From the NCBI RefSeq assembly GCF_900105355.1, contig NZ_FNSC01000001.1, forward strand, positions 1,240,001 through 1,304,000: a stretch of 64,000 nt of DNA, read 5' to 3'. A program made the position numbers and the translations under genes. This document shows positions 56,823 to 64,000 of this stretch, in pieces; the first letter of the stretch is position 1; the number at the start of each line of letters is the position of its first letter. Under the pieces are notes generated by a model. It made no database searches, was not told where the DNA came from, and saw nothing but the letters and a program-made list of their open reading frames with translations. The stretch is from Pseudomonas anguilliseptica (GTDB taxonomy: Bacteria; Pseudomonadota; Gammaproteobacteria; Pseudomonadales; Pseudomonadaceae).

Positions 56823-58217
56823 ATGAGCACTGAAAAAACCAACCAATCCTGGGGCGGCCGCTTCAGCGAGCCAGTCGATACCTTTGTTGCCCGCTTTACC
56901 GCCTCCGTCGAATTCGACAAGCGCCTGTATCGCCACGACATCATGGGCTCCATTGCCCACGCCACCATGCTGGCCAAGGTTGGCGTGCTCAGCGACGCCG
57001 AGCGCGATAGCATCATCGCCGGCCTGACGCAGATTCAGAGCGAGATCGAAGCGGGCCAGTTCGACTGGCGCGTCGATCTGGAAGACGTGCATATGAACAT
57101 CGAGGCCAGACTCACGGATCGCATTGGCGTCACCGGCAAGAAGCTGCACACCGGCCGCTCGCGTAACGACCAGGTGGCCACCGATATCCGCCTGTGGCTG
57201 CGCGACGAGATCGACCTGATCCTGGCCGAGATCACCCGCCTGCAGCAGGGCCTGCTGGAGCAGGCCGAACGTGAAGCGGAAACCATCATGCCCGGCTTCA
57301 CCCACCTGCAAACCGCGCAGCCGGTGACCTTCGGGCATCACCTTCTGGCCTGGTTCGAAATGCTCTCGCGCGATTACGAGCGCCTGGTCGACTGCCGCAA
57401 ACGCACCAACCGCATGCCACTGGGCTCGGCGGCCCTGGCCGGCACCACCTACCCGATTCAGCGTGAAATCACCGCACAACTGCTGGGTTTCGACGCAGTA
57501 GGCGGCAACTCGCTGGATGGCGTATCGGATCGCGACTTCGCTATCGAATTCTGCGCCGCCGCCTCGATTGCCATGATGCACCTGTCGCGTTTCTCCGAAG
57601 AACTGGTGCTGTGGACCAGCGCGCAGTTCCAGTTTATCGACCTGCCGGACCGTTTCTGCACCGGCTCCTCGATCATGCCGCAGAAGAAGAACCCGGACGT
57701 ACCAGAGCTGGTACGCGGCAAGACCGGCCGGGTATTCGGCGCGCTGATGGGCCTGCTGACCCTGATGAAAGGCCAGCCGCTGGCCTATAACAAAGACAAT
57801 CAGGAAGACAAAGAGCCGCTGTTCGACGCCGCCGACACCCTACGCGACTCGCTGCGCGCCTTTGCCGACATGATCCCGGCGATCAAGCCCAAGCACGCAA
57901 TCATGCGTGAAGCGGCGCTGCGCGGTTTCTCCACCGCCACCGACCTGGCCGACTACCTGGTGCGCAAGGGGCTGCCCTTCCGCGATTGCCACGAGATCGT
58001 CGGCCATGCGGTGAAGTACGGCGTCGAGTCCGGCAAGGACCTGGCCGAGATGAGCCTGGAAGAACTGCGCCAGTTCAGCGACCAGATCGAGCAGGACGTG
58101 TTCGCCGTACTGACCCTGGAAGGCTCGGTCAACGCCCGCGACCATATCGGCGGCACCGCACCGAACCAAGTACGCGCAGCGGTTGTACGCGGCAAAGAAC
58201 TGCTGGCGACGCGCTGA
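56823..58217 (+). CDS. argH: Argininosuccinate lyase
   Basis: A 464-aa enzyme of the fumarase/aspartase superfamily that splits argininosuccinate into arginine and fumarate. The signature [12 protein letters not shown] lies near residue 280. Substrate motifs [13 protein letters not shown] and [21 protein letters not shown] are present. Length is standard. argH divergent from the algZ-algR pair is the usual Pseudomonas order. Confidence 0.97.
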   Translation: MSTEKTNQSWGGRFSEPVDTFVARFTASVEFDKRLYRHDIMGSIAHATMLAKVGVLSDAERDSIIAGLTQIQSEIEAGQFDWRVDLEDVHMNIEARLTDRIGVTGKKLHTGRSRNDQVATDIRLWLRDEIDLILAEITRLQQGLLEQAEREAETIMPGFTHLQTAQPVTFGHHLLAWFEMLSRDYERLVDCRKRTNRMPLGSAALAGTTYPIQREITAQLLGFDAVGGNSLDGVSDRDFAIEFCAAASIAMMHLSRFSEELVLWTSAQFQFIDLPDRFCTGSSIMPQKKNPDVPELVRGKTGRVFGALMGLLTLMKGQPLAYNKDNQEDKEPLFDAADTLRDSLRAFADMIPAIKPKHAIMREAALRGFSTATDLADYLVRKGLPFRDCHEIVGHAVKYGVESGKDLAEMSLEELRQFSDQIEQDVFAVLTLEGSVNARDHIGGTAPNQVRAAVVRGKELLATR

Positions 58218-58246
58218 TCATCAACTCACAAGGGAAAGGACGTCCC

Positions 58247-58489
58247 ATGTTCGAGCTGCTACTACGCGGCCTGGCTGTCCTGGCGGAGGTCGTACTGGAG
58301 CTGGTGTTTGGCTACCTCTTCTACGCCAGCGGCTGGCTGGTGCTGCGCCTACTGACGCTGGGCCGCTATCCGCGCCTGCCATTGCGCGTGGCCGATCCAC
58401 TGGGCCCGCGCTGCAGCTGGGTCAGCGTCTTCGGTTTTCTCTGTGTAGTCGGCCTGCCGCTGACTGCTCTGGTTTTTCTCTACGGCTAA
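58247..58489 (+). CDS. Small membrane protein
   Basis: An 80-aa protein with two hydrophobic segments (GLAVLAEVVLELVFGYLFYASGWLVLRLL and SVFGFLCVVGLPLTALVFLYG) separated by a basic loop. The start ATG 58247 has AGGGAAAGGA upstream. It sits 29 bp after argH and 6 bp before a GNAT acetyltransferase gene, so it is probably co-transcribed. No named family recognised. Confidence 0.7.
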   Translation: MFELLLRGLAVLAEVVLELVFGYLFYASGWLVLRLLTLGRYPRLPLRVADPLGPRCSWVSVFGFLCVVGLPLTALVFLYG

Positions 58490-58495
58490 GTACCC

Positions 58496-58975
58496 ATGTC
58501 CCTGAATATCCGCCCCGCCACCGCCGCTGACGCTGCTCTGATCCTGCGCTTTATCACCGACCTGGCGATCTACGAGAAAGCCGAGCATGAAGTGCAGACC
58601 GGCGCTGCCGGCATCGAGGCAAGCCTGTTCGGCCCAGAGAGCAGCACCCGCGCCCTGATCTGCGAGCATGACGGCCAACCCATTGGCTATGCCGTTTACT
58701 TTTTCAACTACTCGACCTGGCTGGGCAAGCACGGGCTGTACCTTGAAGATCTTTACGTCAGCCCGGAAAAGCGCGGCGTGGGCGCCGGCAAAGCGCTGCT
58801 GCGCCACCTTGCGCAGCTGGCCGTGGACAAAGGCTGTGGCCGTTTCGAGTGGGCCGTGCTGGACTGGAACCAGCCAGCCATTGATTTCTACCAGGCGTTC
58901 GGCGCCCGCCCGCAGGACGAATGGACCACCTACCGCCTTACCGGCCAGGCTTTGCTGGACTTTGCCCAAGGCTGA
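58496..58975 (+). CDS. GNAT family N-acetyltransferase
   Basis: A 159-aa acetyltransferase. The acetyl-CoA loop is in LEDLYVSPEKRGVGAGKALLRHLAQLA (Q/RxxGxG/A). The opening IRPATAADAALILRFITDLAIYEKAEHEV resembles the polyamine/thialysine acetyltransferase subgroup, and the motif FYQAFGARPQDEWTTYRLTG supports that. The substrate is probably a small amine. It is tightly spaced after the small membrane gene. Confidence 0.87.
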   Translation: MSLNIRPATAADAALILRFITDLAIYEKAEHEVQTGAAGIEASLFGPESSTRALICEHDGQPIGYAVYFFNYSTWLGKHGLYLEDLYVSPEKRGVGAGKALLRHLAQLAVDKGCGRFEWAVLDWNQPAIDFYQAFGARPQDEWTTYRLTGQALLDFAQG

Positions 58976-58999
58976 AGCCGCACTCTTTTGGAGCAGCAT

Positions 59000-59269
59000 A
59001 TGAGCGAGCAAGACGACGAAGATTTCGCCCAGGGCACCCTGACCCAGGCCATCGAAAACCAGCTGGAGGCCGGCGAGCCGGCCTTTGTCCAAGCTGTACT
59101 GAACAAGCTGACGCTGGTCGGTTACGAGCGCGAAGAGATCATCGAGCTGATGGCCCTGGTGCTGTCTGATGAAATCGAGGTCATGTTGCGCGATGAGCGT
59201 CCGTTTGATCTCGCCCGCTATGAGCAAGGCCTGCGCGCCCTGCCCGAGCTGCCCGAACAGGCGCCGTAA
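59000..59269 (+). CDS. Conserved hypothetical acidic protein
   Basis: An 89-aa acidic, mostly helical protein (DFAQGTLTQAIENQLEAGEPAFVQAVLNKLTLVGY, then EEIIELMALVLSDEIEVML). ATG 59000 has TTGGAG upstream and replaces a TTG frame start. It follows the GNAT gene by 24 bp. From memory, similar small proteins occur near argH in other pseudomonads. No function known. Confidence 0.7.
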   Translation: MSEQDDEDFAQGTLTQAIENQLEAGEPAFVQAVLNKLTLVGYEREEIIELMALVLSDEIEVMLRDERPFDLARYEQGLRALPELPEQAP

Positions 59270-59446
59270 ACGGCGCGGAAAAATTTACCCCGCAGCACGC
59301 CAACTTCTGGCAGCATCAAGTCACAGCAGACTGCCTGGCGCTTCACTACACTGCCTTCGCAGGCTGCCTGTTGTTTCAGCCGATTTACCGCAGCGGGTGC
59401 TGCCGCCGCCGGCCGCAGCTCACTAAAACAAGAAGCTGGAGTACTT

Positions 59447-59692
59447 ATGGCCTTTACCCCTGAACTGATTGCCGAACTGGAAATCCTCGCGCTGTTCAAC
59501 CTGGGCACCACTCAGGAAGGAATCAAGGTTCACCACACTGCCACCCCCTCGGCGATTGCCGCCGCCCAACGCCTGCACGACAAAGGACTGATCAACCAGC
59601 CAGACGGCGGTTATCTGACCAGCCTGGGGCTCGACGCCGCCGAACACGCGCAAGTTCTGCTGACCATTCTCAATGTGACCGAAGCGGCCTGA
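59447..59692 (+). CDS. TIGR02647 family protein
   Basis: An 81-aa protein matching TIGR02647: FTPELIAELEILALFNLGTTQEGIKVHHTA and AAAQRLHDKGLINQPDGGYLTSLGLDAAEH. The shape suggests a compact winged-helix-like DNA-binding fold. It is preceded by a 177-bp gap without a gene and followed by another 177 bp before cyaA. Function not established. Confidence 0.8.
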   Translation: MAFTPELIAELEILALFNLGTTQEGIKVHHTATPSAIAAAQRLHDKGLINQPDGGYLTSLGLDAAEHAQVLLTILNVTEAA

Positions 59693-59869
59693 GAAGCGCC
59701 CGCAAATCTCGCCAACTAGTGCGCGATCGAAACCGTTTCCAAGCCAACCTAGCCTGCGTTGCAGCGGCATCCTCAAGCTGTCCGCGACGCAGGCGATAAC
59801 CCTGTATTCGCAGCCGTCCGCCAGCCACCTGGCAAGGCATGATCACGCACCGCCCTGCAGAGCCTGAGC

Positions 59870-62723
59870 ATGAGTCGTACTGAGGAAATTCGCCCGGACA
59901 TTGAAGACGGTATCGACCGCAAGGTACTGACGCAGCTGCGTGCGCGCTTCCTCACACTCAACCAGAGCCGTCTGCAACGAGCCATGCAGGCACTGTCGAC
60001 ACGCCAGCAGCTGGTCCTCAAGCTGTTGCCGCTACTGTTTCACGTCAATCATCCGCTGCTGCCGGGCTACGTTTCCGGGCTGACTCCGGCCGGCCTCAGC
60101 GGCTTCGAACCGGACGACGAACTGTTGTCCGAAGTGCAACGCCTGACCCGCTCGTTCGCCTACAAACCCTATCGCGGCAAGCAGGCGCTGCCGATCCACG
60201 GCCTGTTTCTGATGGGCAGCCTGGGCACCGTGGCCCAGGCTGAACAGAGCGACATGGACTTCTGGGTCTGCCACGCCAGCGACCTGAGCCCGCAACAGCT
60301 GCATGAACTGAACAAGAAATGCGCACTGCTGGAAAACTGGGCGGCCACCTTCGGTGCCGAGGCGCATTTCTTTCTGATCGACCCGGCGCGCTTCACCCAG
60401 GGCGAACGCGAGGCGCAGCTGACCTCGGACGACTGCGGCACCACCCAGCATTACCTGCTGCTCGACGAGTTCTACCGCACCGCCATCTGGCTCGGCGGGC
60501 GCACGCCACTGTGGTGGCTGGTGCCTGTGTATGAAGAGCAGCGCTACCAGCACTACACCAGCACCTTGCTGGCCAAGCGTTTTATCCGCGCCGAGGACGT
60601 GCTCGACCTCGGCCACCTGGCGCGCATCCCGCCGGAAGAATTTATCGGCGCCGGTATGTGGCAACTGTTCAAGGGCATCGAGTCACCCTACAAGTCGGTG
60701 CTCAAGTTGCTGCTTACCGAGGTCTACGCCAGTGAACACCCCAAGGTCGAATGCCTATCGCTGCGCTTCAAGCAGGCGGTGTTCGCCAATCGCCTGGACG
60801 TCGATGAGCTCGACCCCTATATCGTGGTCTACCGGCGCCTGGAGGAGTACCTCAATGCCCGCGGCGAGCACGAGCGCCTGGAGCTGATCCGCCGCTGCCT
60901 GTACCTCAAGGTCGACAAGAAGCTCAGCCGCCCGCCGCGCAACAACCGCAAGAGCTGGCAGCGCTTGCTGCTGGAGCGCCTGACCCGCGACTGGAACTGG
61001 GACAGCCGCCAGCTGGCGATGCTCGACAGCCGCAGCCAATGGAAGGTGCGCCAGGTCAGTGCCGAACGACGCATGCTGGTCAACGAGCTGACCTACAGCT
61101 ATCGCTTTCTCTCCGAATTCGCCCGCAGCGAACATGCCGGCAGCTCGCTCAATAGCCGCGACCTGGGCATCCTCGGCCGCCGCCTGTACGCCGCCTTCGA
61201 GCGCAAGGCCGGGAAGATCGAATTTATCAACCCGGGCATCGCCCCGGACCTCGCCGAAGACACCCTGACGCTGGCGCAAAGCCCCAGCCCGGATGAACCC
61301 GATGAAACGCTGTGGGCGCTCTACAGCGGCAGCGTCAACGCTCAGGATCTGGAAGACTTCTCGCCGCTCAAGCGCTCGCGCGAGCTGATCGAGCTGCTCG
61401 CCTGGTGCCAGCGCAACGGCGTAATCGACAACAGCACGCGGCTGTCGTTGCACCCAGGCAGCAGCGACCTGAGCGAATACGAGTTATCCAATCTGCTCAG
61501 CAGCCTGCAGCAGGTGGTGCCGCTGCCTCTGCCGGCAGTTGACGAAGCGGCGCTGCTCAGCGCCAGCGTGCCCGGTGAAGTGATGCTACTGGTCAATGTC
61601 GGCATCGATCCGCTCAAGCAGTTCAGCCAGATGAACATGCACATGACCACCGAGCGCACCGATGCCCTGGGTTATTCCGGGGTACGCGAAAACCTGATTC
61701 TGACCATTGACCAGGTCACCCTGAACAGCTGGAACGAACTGCTGGTGACCCGCTATGACGGCCCGCATGCACTGCTCGACTGCCTGCGCGACTTTCTCAA
61801 CAGCCTGCCCGCCAGCGGCAAGAAGCCCAACCTGCGGGTGCGTTGCTTCTGTCGCAACCGCGCCACGGCGATTGCCGAGCGGGTTGAAGAGCTGTTCCGC
61901 GAAACCCTCGGCAGCTTCAGCAGCGAACAGGCCAACCGCTACCTGCTGCAGATCAAACAGCACTACCACCTGCTCGAACTGAAACCCGGCCACGTCAGCC
62001 ACACCAGCCTGAAAGACCTGCCCACACTGATTGACCACCTGGGCGAGGTGTTGCCCGGCTACAGCGAGCTGCATCTGGACCGCAGCGCCCTGGAAGGCGA
62101 AGACCTGGCGCTGATCCTGCCCGTGGGGCGGCCGCAGTGCATTCAGGTGTTCTACCGGCTGAACGAAGCCAGCGCCACGGCCGAGCTGAGTGTGCTCGAC
62201 GAGCACAACGCGCTGTGGCGCCAGCAGATGCCGTTCCGTGATGAACAGAGCCTGCTGACCCCATTGCAACGCTTTCTGCAGTCGGTGCTGTACCGGCGCA
62301 ATGCCCTGCTGCCACTGGATAATCTGCCGGCGCATCAGCCGCTGGAGGTGCTGTATTATCAGGTGCTGCCGGACGCGCCCCAGCGCGCTCAGCGCCTGGA
62401 GCGCCGGCCACCGCCGCTGTCACCGATCAGCCACCCGTTCTATGACGTGCAGGCCATCGTCGAGCCGGCAGATGGCAAGCGCTCACATGTCACCCTGTAC
62501 TGCAATCACCGCGAATTTTCCGAGCTGGAATACGCCGGCGACCTGTTCGCCGCGGTCGCCCAGCACATCCTCGCGCAACGCCGCGATGGCGCGCTACCCC
62601 TGCTATATCACCGACCTCGACCTGTCGGGGGTACTCGGCGAAGGGCATATGCAGAGCGTGCATTACCTGCGCTACAAGAGCCGCCTGGAAGCAGCGCTTA
62701 ATCAAGCGCTGCAGAAGGCCTGA
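59870..62723 (+). CDS. cyaA: Class I adenylate cyclase, with C-terminal frameshift
   Basis: A class I (enterobacterial-type) adenylate cyclase. The N-terminal catalytic nucleotidyltransferase region includes GLFLMGSLGTVAQAEQSDMDFWVCH (about residues 110-134). As read, the frame ends early at 62701 (943 aa) in an unrelated tail. The conserved ending, ARYPCYITDLDLSG...SVHYLRYKSRLEAAL, continues in another frame to 62723. The shift lies near 62588-62597 (GGCGCGCTAC), where one extra GC pair (GGCGCGCGCTAC) would restore DGARYPC. The catalytic domain is unaffected. It is either a real dinucleotide loss or an assembly error. Confidence 0.9.
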
Positions 62724-62729
62724 CAGCTG

Positions 62730-63530
62730 TCAGCCACGCATAGGCGCCTGTGGGTTCTGCAACGCATACAGGTAGCAGTCGGCCAGGCTGTGATTGTCGC
62801 CCACCGAGGCGTAACTGGCCGTGAAGGTCACCGCCAGCCCCAGGTGTTGGTACAGCCACGTGCCGGTAACGCCCGGCGGCACCTGCGGCACCAGATCACT
62901 GTCATTCACCACGCGGAAGGTTGGTACCTGCAGCCCGTTGTAATGTGCAGCGAAATCCGGGGCAGCCAGGCGCGGGCTGGCAAAGCTGTAGTGCTGCAGC
63001 GGCAAGTCCGGCCAGCGTTCACGCAAATCCAGCACGGTCAGGCTGGAGAGTGCACCGCCCAGGCTGTGCGCGCACACCCACAGCGGCCCGTTGGGCTGCT
63101 GAGTATCTACGGCCTGCAAGGCCTGGTCGCGCAGTGACGTATAGAGCTTGAGAAAGCCGTCATGCACATTGCCCAGGCCAGCTTGCCAGGGGTACGCGCG
63201 CTGATCGGCATCCAGATCGTCCAGCCAGTCCTGCACCGTATCGGTGCCACGAAACACCAGATAGACCTCGCCCTGCGGGTCACGCGCGGCAAAGCCAAAG
63301 GGCTCCGATTCGTTAAGAAAGCGCAGCTCGCTGAGCACACTCCAGATTGGTGCGGAAAAGCCCCAGCCGGGCAACGCAGGCGGCTGCCAGGTGAAATCCT
63401 GGGGCCGTCGCGGACGCTGCTGAGCTTGCCACTGGCTGTATTGGTCGTAGGCGAAACCGACCAACTGCGCGCATTGCAGCGCGCGCGAGAGGTCAAACCC
63501 CTGGGGAAAGTACATAGGCAGACTGGACAT
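62730..63530 (-). CDS. Lipase (class 3) family protein
   Basis: A 266-aa alpha/beta hydrolase of the class 3 lipase family. The nucleophile elbow is WVCAHSLGGALSSL, with Ser near residue 156. An oxyanion strand VYLVFRGTDTVQDWLDDL precedes it, and NDSDLVPQVPP and the histidine in GDNHSLADCYLYAL complete the triad. No signal peptide is visible, so it is probably cytoplasmic or exported by another route. GGAGG precedes ATG 63530. It converges on cyaA, 6 bp apart. Confidence 0.85.
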   Translation of the reverse strand: MSSLPMYFPQGFDLSRALQCAQLVGFAYDQYSQWQAQQRPRRPQDFTWQPPALPGWGFSAPIWSVLSELRFLNESEPFGFAARDPQGEVYLVFRGTDTVQDWLDDLDADQRAYPWQAGLGNVHDGFLKLYTSLRDQALQAVDTQQPNGPLWVCAHSLGGALSSLTVLDLRERWPDLPLQHYSFASPRLAAPDFAAHYNGLQVPTFRVVNDSDLVPQVPPGVTGTWLYQHLGLAVTFTASYASVGDNHSLADCYLYALQNPQAPMRG

Positions 63531-63569
63531 ACGGCCTCCATGCCGAGATTGGCGTAGCTCTACTCTAGA

Positions 63570-63980
63570 CTAGGCACGGCTGTATTCGCCCGCCGCTTCC
63601 GGCTGATATTCCACCGCCAGCAGGGTCAGCTTGAGCACCTTGCCGCCAGGCGCAGCCCAGTCGATATGCTGACCCACGGACAGCCCCAGCAAGGCCGTGC
63701 CCACTGGCGCCAATACCGACACACAGCCATCACCACGGGCATCCTGCGGGTAGACCAGGGTCAGGTGGTAATCCTTGCCGCTGCTTTCCTCACGGCAATG
63801 CACCCGCGAATTCATGGTCACCACACCGGCCGGCACCTCGTCATGGCCGACCACGTCGGCGCGGTCCAGTTCGGCCTGCAACGCGATGGCACTGGTACCA
63901 AAGTCGTCCAGGCTGTCGAGCATATGCTCCAGACGCTGCAGGTCAAGACGGGTGATGGTGAGCGAAGGTGCGCTGGTCAT
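63570..63980 (-). CDS. rnk: Nucleoside diphosphate kinase regulator Rnk
   Basis: A 136-aa protein with an N-terminal helical hairpin and a C-terminal GreA/GreB-like FKBP domain (VVTMNSRVHCREESSGKDYHLTLVYPQDA, then VLAPVGTALLGLSVGQHIDW). Rnk-type proteins bind RNA polymerase like Gre factors but lack the acidic coiled-coil tip. It is the last gene before the window edge. Confidence 0.9.
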   Translation of the reverse strand: MTSAPSLTITRLDLQRLEHMLDSLDDFGTSAIALQAELDRADVVGHDEVPAGVVTMNSRVHCREESSGKDYHLTLVYPQDARGDGCVSVLAPVGTALLGLSVGQHIDWAAPGGKVLKLTLLAVEYQPEAAGEYSRA

Positions 63981-64000
63981 GGTGCGGGTATGTCCCCTTT

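Overview
The window is a high-GC gammaproteobacterial chromosome segment that reads as Pseudomonas sensu lato. The evidence is the gene order: pepP-ubiH-ubiI with ygfB, zapA and 6S RNA; ubiD-rho-trxA-ppx-ppk-hemB; algP-rsd/algQ-hemY-hemX/hemD-hemC-algR-fimS-argH; cyaA-rnk. From memory this follows the PA5221 to PA5274 stretch of P. aeruginosa, with local gains and losses. No tRNA, rRNA or CRISPR array was seen.

Layout. 1-0.6 kb: 3' end of a TRAP transporter permease. 0.75-10 kb: core genes for ubiquinone hydroxylation, proline aminopeptidase, ZapA and a ZapB-like protein, 6S RNA, 5-formyl-THF cyclo-ligase, an EVE protein, a FliL-like protein and a quinone oxidoreductase. 9.7-25.6 kb: an accessory island. 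25.9-35.4 kb: flavin reductase, ubiD, rho, trxA, ppx, ppk, hemB. 35.6-45.6 kb: mixed housekeeping and membrane genes, including a cytochrome c/FTR1 iron permease split by an amber codon. 45.7-47.1 kb: a second IS5-type element abutting a MITE-like structured repeat. 47.2-64 kb: the algP/algQ/hem/algR region, argH, and adenylate cyclase with a 3' frameshift.

The island is the notable part. It carries an AfsA-type hotdog protein and an overlapping HAD phosphatase. A probable operon follows: aldo/keto reductase, FAD monooxygenase, stand-alone condensation-fold acyltransferase, alpha/beta hydrolase, zinc-free MDR reductase, EamA exporter, a degenerate HMGL/isopropylmalate-synthase-like protein and an exported protein. 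It ends in a LuxI-type AHL synthase, with a LuxR-type receptor convergent to it. Lux-box-like palindromes lie before the aldo/keto reductase and before luxI. No PKS or NRPS megasynthase is present. I infer a quorum-sensing-controlled pathway to a small molecule, possibly of butenolide, furan or ester type, that I cannot match to a described system.

Two insertion sequences have damaged this system. An IS5-family element (4-bp duplication CTAA) splits the monooxygenase, and an IS630-family element (TA duplication) splits luxR after codon 17. Removing each element with one copy of its duplication restores an uninterrupted frame (523 and 249 aa). The IS630 end also supplies a ribosome binding site and start codon in frame with luxR, so a chimeric receptor may still be made.
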